A stretch of 64,000 nt of DNA, from NCBI GenBank assembly GCA_030066655.1, contig JASJBE010000002.1, forward strand, positions 1-64,000. Reading direction: 5' to 3'. The notes below the pieces were generated by a model, which worked only from the letters and a program-made list of their open reading frames with translations, ran no database searches and was not told where the DNA came from. Position numbers and translations under genes: made by a program. Below are positions 17,733 to 26,640 of this stretch, piece by piece. This DNA comes from Woeseiaceae bacterium (lineage in GTDB: Bacteria; Pseudomonadota; Gammaproteobacteria; Steroidobacterales; Woeseiaceae). Each line of letters starts with the position of its first letter. The stretch's first letter is position 1.

Positions 17733-19820
17733 TTGGAAACAGCCGCCAAACAAAAACGAAACCGACTGATCGCGTTGGCCTTCGCAAGCGTATTGCTCGT
17801 TTTAATCTACGGGCCGCTTGCCCAGTGGTTCATCGGTGCCGACCGATTCCTATACGACCAGTTCTCGGCCAGCAAGCCGGTTAAGCCGCTGGAGAATGCG
17901 CTGATCGTCAGTATCGATCCGTCCCGAATGACGGGTGAGGAAGTTATCGAGGCCTATGGCAAGGTTCTCGCCGAGCTGCAGAGCAGCCGCGTCAGGCGCA
18001 TCGTGCTGAGCAATCCGCCGGCGATTGCCGACGGCGAAGCAATGCCAGACTGGGTTTCATTCCTGAACACTGACATCCCGGTCTATGTCCCGACACGACA
18101 CCGCCTGGCCGAGGTTACCGGCAACGTCGGCGTCGTCAGCCTGCATCCCGACGAGGACGGCGTGCTCCGCAAGTCGGACATGTGGTACTTCATCGACAGC
18201 GCGATGGTACCGGCACTGCCGCTGGCGATCGCTTTCGACAACGACGGCGGCGCGTCCTCTCCAAGGCTGTCTGGCGCGGAGGACGCGATCTATCTGTCGA
18301 GGTATGCCGAGGTCCCGCGCGTCAGAGCATCCGAACTGCTGCAACGCGGCATCACGCATATGCGGATTACCGACGCGACCGTCTTTGTCGACGCAGAACC
18401 TGCGATCGTCGGTTCTGCCGCCCTGCTTCCGTCCGGCCAGTTCGTCACGAATTCCGAAATCGTCGCGACGGTACTCGCTGCTGTAGAACAGAACGCCGCG
18501 ATCCTGTCCCCGGCGTGGGCTAAGGCCATGCAGTGGCTGGCGCCCATCCTGGCCGCTATCGTTGCCGTGCTGTTCATGCCCGACCGTAACCGTCGCGACA
18601 TTGCTGTCCTGGCCGTCGTCACATCCGTCGGCTTGCTGCTGCTCGAGGTGCTGATGCTGTACGTGCTGAACACCAGGCTCGACCTCGGACGACCCCTGTT
18701 GATCTTTGTCGGCGTCGCGACGCTCGCGTTGTGGCTGGTTGGCGATCCGCGCAAAGTCACGCGGGATGCGTTCAAGCGCGGCTCGGATTTCCTGGCCGCT
18801 GGCAGGCTGGAACCGGCCTTCGCCGAGTTCCGCCGCTGTCATCCTTCAGAGTCTCTCGCGACCGTGATGTACAAGCTGTCGCTCGCATTCGAACAACAGG
18901 CGAAACCGGAACGTGCCGAGGCCGTCCTCGACTGGATGAAGCGCACGCACAGCACGATCAAACGAGAGTCTGCCGAGAAGCGCGCGGGCAAGGCGCCGGA
19001 TCGACTCGGACGCTACGTCATCGAGAAGCGACTCGGCCGCGGCGCGATGGGCGCCGTCTACCTGGCAAAAGACCCGAGGATCAATCGCCCGGTCGCGCTG
19101 AAAGTTATTCCAATCGAGAAAGAATTCGAGGATGAGGAACTCAAAGAGGCGCGGCTCCGCTTCTTCCGCGAAGCCGAGTCCGCGGGCCGGCTGACGCACC
19201 CGAACATCATCACCGTCTATGACGCGGGCGAGGACAAGGGGCAGGCCTACATCGCGATGGAGTTCGTTCCTGGCACACCCCTGAAAAAATTCACGGACCC
19301 GAACCGTCTGCTGGCGCCGAAGCGTGCGCTGGAACTGGCTGCGGCCACGGCCGAGGGTCTCGATTACGCACATTCACAAGGAGTGATTCATCGGGATATC
19401 AAGCCGGCCAACCTCATGTACAATCCCAAGGATGGCTCGCTGAAAATCAGTGATTTCGGCGTCGCGCGGTTAACCGACAACAACCGGACCAAGACCGGTA
19501 TCGTTCTCGGCACCCCGATGTACATGTCACCGGAACAGCTGGCTGCGGAGGACCTGACGGGACAATCGGACCTGTTCTCGTTGGGCGTTACTTTGTACGA
19601 ATTGTTGATTGGCGAAGTGCCATTCAAAGCCAGCAATATTGCGCTGCTTATGTCGAAGATTACGAGCGAAGACCCACCGCCGGTCTCAAACAGGCGGTCA
19701 GGCATTCCGCCGAGCGTGGATGCCCTTCTGACGAAGGCATTGTCCAAGAACCCAGAGAACCGTTTTTCGAGCGGCGCTGAAATGGCGATCGCCCTGCGCA
19801 ACTGCGCACGGGTCTCTTAG
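17733..19820 (+). CDS. CHASE2-domain serine/threonine protein kinase
   Basis: Transmembrane Hanks-type kinase, 695 residues. One membrane helix (about 12-34) precedes an extracytoplasmic CHASE2-like sensor (about 45-255), then three membrane helices (about 267-338), a short TPR-like helical linker (about 345-405) and a kinase domain (427-690). The kinase has GRGAMG in the glycine loop, K457, the catalytic HRDIKPAN (553-560) and DFG (574-576), so it should be active. The TTG start at 17733 follows AGGA by about 10 bases. A PP2C phosphatase and an FHA protein follow on the same strand. Confidence 0.88.
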   Translation: METAAKQKRNRLIALAFASVLLVLIYGPLAQWFIGADRFLYDQFSASKPVKPLENALIVSIDPSRMTGEEVIEAYGKVLAELQSSRVRRIVLSNPPAIADGEAMPDWVSFLNTDIPVYVPTRHRLAEVTGNVGVVSLHPDEDGVLRKSDMWYFIDSAMVPALPLAIAFDNDGGASSPRLSGAEDAIYLSRYAEVPRVRASELLQRGITHMRITDATVFVDAEPAIVGSAALLPSGQFVTNSEIVATVLAAVEQNAAILSPAWAKAMQWLAPILAAIVAVLFMPDRNRRDIAVLAVVTSVGLLLLEVLMLYVLNTRLDLGRPLLIFVGVATLALWLVGDPRKVTRDAFKRGSDFLAAGRLEPAFAEFRRCHPSESLATVMYKLSLAFEQQAKPERAEAVLDWMKRTHSTIKRESAEKRAGKAPDRLGRYVIEKRLGRGAMGAVYLAKDPRINRPVALKVIPIEKEFEDEELKEARLRFFREAESAGRLTHPNIITVYDAGEDKGQAYIAMEFVPGTPLKKFTDPNRLLAPKRALELAAATAEGLDYAHSQGVIHRDIKPANLMYNPKDGSLKISDFGVARLTDNNRTKTGIVLGTPMYMSPEQLAAEDLTGQSDLFSLGVTLYELLIGEVPFKASNIALLMSKITSEDPPPVSNRRSGIPPSVDALLTKALSKNPENRFSSGAEMAIALRNCARVS

Positions 19821-19841
19821 AAGTCGGATGAAGCCCGGACG

Positions 19842-20669
19842 ATGAGCCTGAAAGGGAAGATTGAGTTTACCGAACTGACTGACACCGGTCGGGTTCGTGA
19901 GCACAACGAGGATGCGATCGGGAGCATTCCCGAGATCGGCCTGATGGTGCTCGCCGATGGTATGGGCGGTTACCAGGCCGGTGAAGTCGCGAGCGGCATC
20001 GCCGTGCAGATCGTCAGTGAGCTGGCCCAGGAGGGTGCCGAACGCGAAGAACGGGAAGACGTCGATCCGCACAGCGGCCTGATGCGCCAGTCGATCGTGC
20101 TGCGTGACGCGGTCTACCGGGCCAACAAGATCATCTACCAGACGGCACAGAGCCAGACGCATTGCGAAGGCATGGGCACGACCATCGTCGCCTGCATGTT
20201 CTACGACAACAAGGTCTCCATCGCTCACGTCGGCGACTCGCGCGCCTATCGGTTGCGGGGTGGCAACTTCGAGCAGATCACGATGGATCACTCACTGTTG
20301 CAGGAACTGGTCGATCGCGGCTTCTATTCCCACGAGGAGGCGCAGCGTTCGACAAACCGGAATTACGTCACTCGGGCACTCGGCGTTGAACCCACCGTTG
20401 AGGTGGAAGTCAGCGAATTCGAAGTGGATCCGGGAGACATTTATTTGCTGTGTTCGGACGGCCTTCCGGACATGGTTGAAGACGAGGATATTCACTTAAC
20501 TATCAATACTTTTAATGCTAGTCTTGACATGGTTGGTCAACAGCTGGTGGAACTGGCGAACGACCAAGGTGGACGAGACAACGTGTCAGTCATGCTCGCA
20601 CAGGTGAATGACTCGTTTGCCGCCAAGAAGGGCCTCTTGGTGAAAATAGCGAATATGTTTCGTTCATAG
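19842..20669 (+). CDS. PP2C-family serine/threonine phosphatase
   Basis: Metal-dependent PP2C phosphatase (Stp/PrpC type), 275 residues, expected to reverse phosphorylation by the upstream kinase. Metal-binding and core motifs are present: REHNEDAIG, LADGMGGYQAGE, AHVGDSRAYRL, LCSDGLPDMVED and GGRDNVSVM. A short basic tail follows the catalytic domain. It starts 21 bases after the kinase stop, consistent with one operon. Confidence 0.93.
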   Translation: MSLKGKIEFTELTDTGRVREHNEDAIGSIPEIGLMVLADGMGGYQAGEVASGIAVQIVSELAQEGAEREEREDVDPHSGLMRQSIVLRDAVYRANKIIYQTAQSQTHCEGMGTTIVACMFYDNKVSIAHVGDSRAYRLRGGNFEQITMDHSLLQELVDRGFYSHEEAQRSTNRNYVTRALGVEPTVEVEVSEFEVDPGDIYLLCSDGLPDMVEDEDIHLTINTFNASLDMVGQQLVELANDQGGRDNVSVMLAQVNDSFAAKKGLLVKIANMFRS

Positions 20670-20778
20670 GGATGCAGGGTTTCGGAGAAACAAGACAGAG
20701 TCAGATCCGGATTGGGCCGGAGACGTCTGGTTTTGCCCTCCTGCGGTACGCACTCACCTTTAAGCACGGCGAAAATAC

Positions 20779-21645
20779 ATGGCGCGTTTAATACTTAGTC
20801 TGGATAACCAGGTGCTGGCCGAATACAACATGTCGAAGGAGCGTTACACGATTGGACGCCTCCCCGACAACGACGTTCGTATCGACAACCCTGCCGTCAG
20901 TGGGCACCACTCCCTGATCATCAACATCCTGAATGACTCGTTCCTCGAGGACCTGAACAGCACCAACGGGACCTACGTGAACGGTAAGCTGATCAAGAAA
21001 CACGCGCTGCAGCACGGCGACGTCATCACGATCGGCCATCACCAACTCAGGTTCTCGGACCAGCAGGCCGCCGAGCCCGAGCAGGACGAATTCGAGAAGA
21101 CCATGGTCATTCCCGCCGGTCAGCAGAATGCCGAGCAGCTGGCGAAAGCCGAGGCGGCAGCTGAGAAAGCGGCGGCAGCGGCCGCGAGCACGGAGGCTTC
21201 CGAGGACGATATCGCCGAATCGGTCAAGCTGGACCCGGAAGAGGCCGGTCCGCTGGCGGCGGAAGAACCCGATTCGGCGCCCGCTCCCGAGCTGGATCCT
21301 GAACCCGAGCCAGAGCCGGAAGTGCACGCACGCACGACCGCCGGCATCGACCCGTCTGCTGCGCCGGCCGCCTTGCCAATGGCGAAGCTGCAGGTCTTAA
21401 GTGGCGCCTTCGCCGGGCGCGAACTCGAGCTGACGAAGGCACTGACGACGCTGGGACGACCCGGCGTGCAGGTCGCGGCCATCACGCGGCGTGCCGAAGG
21501 TTACTACATCGTCCACGTCGAGTCTGGCAAGGAAGGCGACTTCCCGCTTGTCAACGGTCAGCCGATCGGCGCCCAGGCGCGTAAGCTCGCTGACAACGAT
21601 GTCGTGCAGCTCGCCGGCGTCAAGATGGGTTTCTTCTCGTCCTGA
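20779..21645 (+). CDS. FHA-domain protein, twin FHA with acidic/proline linker
   Basis: 288 residues. The N-terminal FHA domain (about 20-90) has the phosphothreonine-binding features GRLPDNDVRI, SGHH and NSTNGTYVNG. A low-complexity Ala/Glu/Pro linker (about 100-200) follows, then a degenerate FHA-like domain (about 205-288) with TLGRPGVQV and VNGQPIGAQARKL. It is probably a substrate or adaptor recognising phosphothreonine made by the adjacent kinase. It lies 109 bases after the phosphatase and may be co-transcribed. The output of the cassette is unknown. Confidence 0.85.
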   Translation: MARLILSLDNQVLAEYNMSKERYTIGRLPDNDVRIDNPAVSGHHSLIINILNDSFLEDLNSTNGTYVNGKLIKKHALQHGDVITIGHHQLRFSDQQAAEPEQDEFEKTMVIPAGQQNAEQLAKAEAAAEKAAAAAASTEASEDDIAESVKLDPEEAGPLAAEEPDSAPAPELDPEPEPEPEVHARTTAGIDPSAAPAALPMAKLQVLSGAFAGRELELTKALTTLGRPGVQVAAITRRAEGYYIVHVESGKEGDFPLVNGQPIGAQARKLADNDVVQLAGVKMGFFSS

Positions 21646-21743
21646 TCGGGACCTCGGTCTCCGCTTTGATCGGTTCGTATGTCGCGTCGCGTCAGCAGCG
21701 CGACCGCTGCGGGCGTCGCGAGGTCAGACACGAGCATTTGTCC

Positions 21744-22835
21744 TTACGCTGATTCGCGGTGCATGACGCCGCACAACAGCGTGTACGGGATCGTATCTGC
21801 CCAGCCCGCGAGTTCTTCGACCGCGAGGCCGTCGCCCCACAGCGTTGCCACGTCACCAACGCGATCGCGCGCGTCCGGACCCAGGTCAACGGTCAGCATG
21901 TCCATCGACACGATGCCAGCCAGCGGCACCCGTCTCCCGTTGAGCAGCACCGGGGTCCCGTCCCTGAAGCTTCGCGGGTATCCGTCGCCGTAGCCGGCAG
22001 CGATGACTCCGATGGTCGTATCCCTGTCCGCTGTGAACCGTTCGCGATAGCCGACGCTCTCCCCCGCCGAGATCCGCTTGACGCTGATGAGCCTTGCTTC
22101 GAACTGCATCGCGGGAAGGAGATCAAGCGCATCGCCAGACGATGCGGGGAACGGCGACACGCCATACAGCGACAGCCCGGGGCGGATCCAGTGATCGCCT
22201 GCAAATCCCAGCGTGCTCTTCAGCTCCCGAATCTCGTCCCAGCCCAGTGCGCCCGGTGAATTGGCAACGCTGACATCACCGTCAAAGCCCTTCGCTATCG
22301 ATGCGAAACGTTCGAGTTGCCGCGTCGTCTTGTCGTCGTCGACAACGTCGGCATTGGAGAAGTGCGTCATCAGGCGTAGCTGTTTGACATGCGGCGATGC
22401 CCGCAGTCGTAACAGGACCTCAGGTACGCCCTTGAGCGCAAAGCCGAGCCGGTGCATGCCGGTGTCTATCTTCAGCCACACCGTCACCTTGGCGCCCGCA
22501 TGCGCTTCCAGGAGTTCGACCTGCTCCAGGCTGTGGACGACCAGTTCACAGCCCTGGTTGATGGCAGACGTCTGGTCGTCCCGGTCCCAGACACCTTCCA
22601 GCATGACGATGGGCTTCTCGATACCGTGTTGACGCAGTTCCCGCGCTTCCGTCAGCCGCGCGACGGCGAACGAGTCAGCGTCGGTGAGGCTGTCGGCCAC
22701 GGTGCACAGCCCGTGTCCGTAGGCGTTTGCTTTGATCACAGCCATGACGCGGCTGCCGGGAACGGCCTTATGGATGACGGAAAGATTGTGCCTCAGTGCG
22801 TCGGGCCGAATAACGGCCCGTGCACCGAAACTCAC
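21744..22835 (-). CDS. alr: alanine racemase
   Basis: PLP enzyme that makes D-alanine for peptidoglycan. 363 residues. The PLP lysine is K35 in AVIKANAYGHG; the catalytic tyrosine region is SVGYRERF and the C-terminal domain ends TIPYTLLCGVMHRES. The start overlaps the dnaB stop by 4 bases (ATGA), the usual dnaB-alr pair. The roughly 100 bases to the convergent FHA gene contain no clear terminator. Confidence 0.96.
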   Translation of the reverse strand: MSFGARAVIRPDALRHNLSVIHKAVPGSRVMAVIKANAYGHGLCTVADSLTDADSFAVARLTEARELRQHGIEKPIVMLEGVWDRDDQTSAINQGCELVVHSLEQVELLEAHAGAKVTVWLKIDTGMHRLGFALKGVPEVLLRLRASPHVKQLRLMTHFSNADVVDDDKTTRQLERFASIAKGFDGDVSVANSPGALGWDEIRELKSTLGFAGDHWIRPGLSLYGVSPFPASSGDALDLLPAMQFEARLISVKRISAGESVGYRERFTADRDTTIGVIAAGYGDGYPRSFRDGTPVLLNGRRVPLAGIVSMDMLTVDLGPDARDRVGDVATLWGDGLAVEELAGWADTIPYTLLCGVMHRESA

Positions 22836-24220
22836 GGGAAAGCCTCGTCGCTGTAGGATTCGGGCACGAAGTTCTCAAACTTCGTGTAGCGACCAACGAA
22901 GGTGAGCGGGAAGTCGCCGATGGGACCGTTACGCTGTTTGGCGATCGTGATGTCAGCGATGCCCTTGCGCGGCGTGTCCTGGTTATAGACCTCGTCACGG
23001 TAAATAAAGATGATCAGGTCGGCGTCCTGCTCGATGGCACCCGATTCTCTGAGGTCAGACATGACCGGTCGCTTGTCCGTCCGTTGTTCGACACCGCGAT
23101 TCAACTGCGACAGCGCGATCACCGGGAGGTTGAGCTCTTTTGCCAGCGCTTTCAGCGAGCGCGATATCTCCGAGATCTCGGTGGCCCGATTCTCCTTGTT
23201 GCCGGGGACCTGCATCAGCTGCAGGTAGTCGACGACGATGAGGCCGAGGCCATGCTCACGCTGCAGGCGCCTCGCGCGGGCGCGAATCTCGGTCGGCGAC
23301 AGGCCCGGCGTATCGTCGATAAAGACCGGCGCCTCGGACATCAGTTGCACGGCCGTGTTGATCCGCGACCAGTCCTCATCGGGAAAGCGCCCGGTTCGAA
23401 GGAAAGTCTGGTCGACGCGACCGAGGGACGAGATCATGCGAAACGCCAGCTGCTGCGCAGGCATCTCCATCGAGAAAATAGCCGTGGGGACCTTACTGCC
23501 GATCGCCGCATTCTCGGCCATGTTCACCGCCAGCGTCGTCTTGCCCATCGACGGTCTGCCGGCAACGATGATCAGGTCGCCGCCCTGCAGCCCGGCGGTC
23601 ATCTTGTCGAATTCGTGGTAGCCAGTGGAGATGCCAGTGATATCGCCGTCGGACTGATGCAGCAGGTCGATCCTGTCGACCGTCTCCGGGAGGATGTCCC
23701 TCAGAGGTTTGAAACCCGCCCTGCCCCGTGCGCCTTTCTCGGCAATCTCGAAGACCTTGCGCTCGGCCTCGTCAACGAGGTCGCTCGCCGTGCGACCGTC
23801 CGACGTGAACGCACTGCCGGCAATCTCATTGCCGACGTTGATCAGCGACCGCATGATCGAGCGCTCGCGAACGATGTTCGCATAGGCTTTCGCGTTGGCG
23901 GCGCCGGGTGTCTCATTCGCCAGCGTGGCGATGTACTCGAGGCCGCCGGCGTCTTCGAGTTCGCCGCGGGCGTCGAGAAACTCGGACACGGTAACGACGT
24001 CGCAGGCCTGGCCGTCCTGCGTCAAGGCTGCGACCGCAGCGAAAATGAGCTGATGGTCCTTGCGGTAGAAATCCGCCGCGGCGACAACGTCGGCGACCTT
24101 GTCGAACGCCTGCTTGTCGAGCATCAGGCCGCCAATCAGGGATTGTTCGGCTTCGACGGAGCTAGGCGGCACCTTCAGGCGCTGCTCAAGACTTCCCCCG
24201 TCTCCCAAAGCTCGAACCAT
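22832..24220 (-). CDS. dnaB: replicative DNA helicase DnaB
   Basis: Hexameric replication-fork helicase, 462 residues (E. coli 471). It has an N-terminal primase-interaction domain (PPSSVEAEQSLIGGLMLD) and a C-terminal RecA-like ATPase with GRPSMGKTTLA as Walker A and IVVDYLQLM as Walker B. No intein is present. It follows rplI by 82 bases and overlaps alr. Confidence 0.98.
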   Translation of the reverse strand: MVRALGDGGSLEQRLKVPPSSVEAEQSLIGGLMLDKQAFDKVADVVAAADFYRKDHQLIFAAVAALTQDGQACDVVTVSEFLDARGELEDAGGLEYIATLANETPGAANAKAYANIVRERSIMRSLINVGNEIAGSAFTSDGRTASDLVDEAERKVFEIAEKGARGRAGFKPLRDILPETVDRIDLLHQSDGDITGISTGYHEFDKMTAGLQGGDLIIVAGRPSMGKTTLAVNMAENAAIGSKVPTAIFSMEMPAQQLAFRMISSLGRVDQTFLRTGRFPDEDWSRINTAVQLMSEAPVFIDDTPGLSPTEIRARARRLQREHGLGLIVVDYLQLMQVPGNKENRATEISEISRSLKALAKELNLPVIALSQLNRGVEQRTDKRPVMSDLRESGAIEQDADLIIFIYRDEVYNQDTPRKGIADITIAKQRNGPIGDFPLTFVGRYTKFENFVPESYSDEAFP

Positions 24221-24302
24221 CTGACTCCCTCAGTCGCTGGATATCGCCTTTAAAGGTAGCACACTACGACGCCGTGATAACGGCGCCGAAATGCTGACTC
24301 AC

Positions 24303-24752
24303 TTACTCGGCTGCAACGACTCGGACGGCGACTTCGGCGTCGACCTGCGGGTGCAGGTGGATGCCGACCTGGAACTCGCCAGCCTCGTGGATGGGACCGT
24401 CCGGCATGCGGACTTCGCTGCGCTGAACCTCGATCTGGATCGCTTCGAACGCGTCGGCGATGTCGATCGGGCCGATGGAACCGAACAGCTTGCCTTCGCT
24501 GCCGACGTTCGCCGGGATCACCAGCTTGACACCGCTAATCTGCTCGGCGCGTTTCTTCGCCGCGGCAAGCTCCTCAGCCGCTGCCTTCTCAAGCTCGGCG
24601 CGACGTGCTTCGATCTCGGCCATGTTCGCCTTGGTGGCCAAGGCTGCTTTGCCCTGCGGGAGCAGGAAGTTGCGGCCATAGCCCGGCTTGACCTTGACTA
24701 GGTCGCCGATGCTGCCGAGGTTTTCCACGTTTTCCAACAAAATAACGTTCAT
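24303..24752 (-). CDS. rplI: 50S ribosomal protein L9
   Basis: Large-subunit protein L9, 149 residues as in E. coli. The N-terminal rRNA-binding domain MNVILLENVENLGSIGDLV and GYGRNFLLPQGKA is followed by the long connecting helix and the C-terminal domain. It is part of the rpsF-rpsR-DUF2232-rplI-dnaB-alr cluster. Confidence 0.98.
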   Translation of the reverse strand: MNVILLENVENLGSIGDLVKVKPGYGRNFLLPQGKAALATKANMAEIEARRAELEKAAAEELAAAKKRAEQISGVKLVIPANVGSEGKLFGSIGPIDIADAFEAIQIEVQRSEVRMPDGPIHEAGEFQVGIHLHPQVDAEVAVRVVAAE

Positions 24753-24788
24753 CTTCTTTACCTTAGTGTCTTCCAGTTTCCGACGCGC

Positions 24789-25700
24789 CTAGGCAGGCCT
24801 CTCGCGACGAAAGTTAAACCATGCGTCCGCATACCCTACGAGCGCGAGAACCATCAATGCAATCGCATTAATCGGCGGTATTACCAGCGTTGCGTACGCG
24901 AACATCAGCAGCACCACCGGTATCTTTTTCTCGGCGTGCAGCCAGTGCAACAGCGCCAGGCCCTGCAGCCAGAACACGGCGTAAAACAGAAACGCCAGGT
25001 TCTTCAGCCAGATGGCGTTTACGACCATCGCAACCAGTGACGACACCGCCATCAGGATCGCGATGACCTTGCCAAGACTCAGCTCGGCAAATCGACCGTA
25101 GGGCAGAGCCCCCGGCAGGCGACCGGCCAACGCGTAGCCCAGCGTGAACAGTGCGCTGTGCACAATCCACAACGCCAGGACAATCGTCAGCGTCATGTGC
25201 TCGGCAAACGGCAGCAGCTGTTCGACCACCGATGCCATGTCTTCCTGGCCCTGCTCGCGCCACGCCGCCGCGACGGCGTTCAGCGTGGACTCCCAGAACG
25301 CGGCCGGGTCCGGCGCGATCACGAAGATCAGGCCGATCAGCGCCGCCATCGCAATCACGGATATCTGCAGCGTCAACGCCAACGAGCGCGTGGCCATCAG
25401 CAGCGATACCAGTATCAGTCCGGGCGCCCATATTGCCGCCATCGAAAAAGCGACGACCGCCGGGTTCTTTCCGCTAAGAAGCGATGCGACGCCCAGCAGT
25501 CCCGCCGTGATGGCCGCCTGGACGATTGCGACGCGCAGGCCGTTCTTCAGCACCAGCATGACCAGCAAAGCGCTGCTGAACATGCCGACTAAGGGCAGCG
25601 ATGCCAGCGCCAACAGTCCGAAGACGCCGTTCACCGTCCTCGCCGACAGCCACTTAAGCGCAGTGTCCAGCGGCGATTTGTCGCCAGGTGAGCTCTCCAC
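24789..25700 (-). CDS. DUF2232-family membrane protein
   Basis: Polytopic inner-membrane protein of 303 residues with about eight hydrophobic helices, placed between rpsR and rplI as is usual for DUF2232 proteins in many gammaproteobacteria. The family is related to YybS of Gram-positive bacteria; its function is not known. It begins 11 bases after the rpsR stop and ends 36 bases before rplI, so it belongs to the ribosomal transcript. Confidence 0.8.
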   Translation of the reverse strand: MESSPGDKSPLDTALKWLSARTVNGVFGLLALASLPLVGMFSSALLVMLVLKNGLRVAIVQAAITAGLLGVASLLSGKNPAVVAFSMAAIWAPGLILVSLLMATRSLALTLQISVIAMAALIGLIFVIAPDPAAFWESTLNAVAAAWREQGQEDMASVVEQLLPFAEHMTLTIVLALWIVHSALFTLGYALAGRLPGALPYGRFAELSLGKVIAILMAVSSLVAMVVNAIWLKNLAFLFYAVFWLQGLALLHWLHAEKKIPVVLLMFAYATLVIPPINAIALMVLALVGYADAWFNFRRERPA

Positions 25701-25711
25701 GGAGCTCGCCT

Positions 25712-25936
25712 TTAGTGTCGATCGGTGTAAGGCAGCAGGGCCAGGTAACGAGCGCGCTTGACCGCGGTCGACAGCTGACGCTGGTAGTGTGCCTTGGTTC
25801 CGGTGATACGGCTCGGGACAATCTTGCCCGTTTCCGTGATGTACGCTTTCAGCAGGTTGAGATCCTTGTAATCGATCTCCTCGATGCCCTCAGCGGTAAA
25901 GCGGCAGTACTTGCGCCTGCGTGAATATCTGCTCAT
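25712..25936 (-). CDS. rpsR: 30S ribosomal protein S18
   Basis: Small-subunit protein S18, 74 residues (75 in E. coli). [17 protein letters not shown] and [15 protein letters not shown] are diagnostic. It starts 11 bases after rpsF, with no priB between them as in enterobacteria. S18 forms a heterodimer with S6 and the pair may bind the rpsF leader. Confidence 0.98.
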   Translation of the reverse strand: MSRYSRRRKYCRFTAEGIEEIDYKDLNLLKAYITETGKIVPSRITGTKAHYQRQLSTAVKRARYLALLPYTDRH

Positions 25937-25947
25937 CAGTGTTCTCC

Positions 25948-26490
25948 TCAGGCGGTCTTGGCGTCGGGCGTTTCTTCGGCGGCTGCAGGCTCTTCAGCTG
26001 ACTCTTCCTTCGCTTCAGCTGCTGCCTCGGGCGCCTCCTCTTTCCCGGCATCGTCGTCCTTGGACTCGGCCTCTGCCTTGGCGGCTTCCTCGTCCTTACG
26101 CATCGCGGCCTCGGCAGCCGCCTTCGCGTCGCGACGCTGCTGTGCTTCCTTCTCCTTGGCCTTTTCTTCGGCGACGGCGACGGCCATCGGCGAGGCCTCG
26201 GTGACGGCATCCTTGCGCGCCATCACGAGGTGGCGGAGAACGGCGTCGTTGAAGCGGAATGCGCTCTTGATCTCTTCGATCACGGCAAAGTCGCACTCGA
26301 CGTTCAACAGAACGTAGTGGGCTTTGTGGATCTTGTTGATCGGGTGAGCCAGCTGGCGGCGGCCCCAGTCTTCGGTACGGTGGATGGTACCGTTAGCGGC
26401 GGTCACCATGCCCTGGTAGCGTTCAACCATGGCAGGCACCTGCTCGCTCTGGTCCGGATGGACCAGAAATACGATTTCATAGTGTCTCAT
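25948..26490 (-). CDS. rpsF: 30S ribosomal protein S6 with long acidic tail
   Basis: Small-subunit protein S6. The first ~100 residues are a normal S6 ([35 protein letters not shown]). They are followed by about 75 residues made almost only of Ala, Glu, Lys and Asp, giving 180 residues against 131-135 in E. coli. S6 tails are disordered and in E. coli are modified by RimK with extra glutamates; here an acidic tail is genetically encoded. First gene of the rpsF-rpsR-rplI-dnaB cluster. Confidence 0.96.
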   Translation of the reverse strand: MRHYEIVFLVHPDQSEQVPAMVERYQGMVTAANGTIHRTEDWGRRQLAHPINKIHKAHYVLLNVECDFAVIEEIKSAFRFNDAVLRHLVMARKDAVTEASPMAVAVAEEKAKEKEAQQRRDAKAAAEAAMRKDEEAAKAEAESKDDDAGKEEAPEAAAEAKEESAEEPAAAEETPDAKTA

Positions 26491-26536
26491 TGTCGTCCCT
26501 TATGGATGAAATCCGGCCAACATCGGCCCGGATTAC

Positions 26537-26559
26537 AGCCACCCGGCTGCCCGGTGTGG
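26537..26559 (-). promoter_or_regulatory. candidate S6:S18 autoregulatory leader
   Basis: The rpsF leader on the minus strand contains CACACCGGGCAGCCGGGTGG with flanking self-complementary bases, and then a second strong hairpin (AATCCGG...CCGGATT, about 26514-26535). A CACCG bulge next to a stem is the known feature of the S6:S18-binding leader that represses rpsF translation. Recognition is from memory of the motif, not from a covariance search. Confidence 0.45.
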
Positions 26560-26593
26560 CAAGAGTATCCCCGCCTTTTCTACGGGGAGGCGC

Positions 26594-26622
26594 ATACTAC
26601 TGCGGCCGAATCGGCTGTGCAA
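26594..26622 (-). promoter_or_regulatory. sigma-70-type promoter for the rpsF operon
   Basis: TTGCAC and TAGTAT on the minus strand are separated by 17 bases. The -35 overlaps a perfect hairpin (26620-26636, CAAGCG / CGCTTG with TTTTT loop) that directly follows the rlmB stop. It would give a leader of about 100 bases containing the S6:S18 motif. Confidence 0.55.
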
Positions 26623-26640
26623 GCGAAAAACGCTTGTAAA

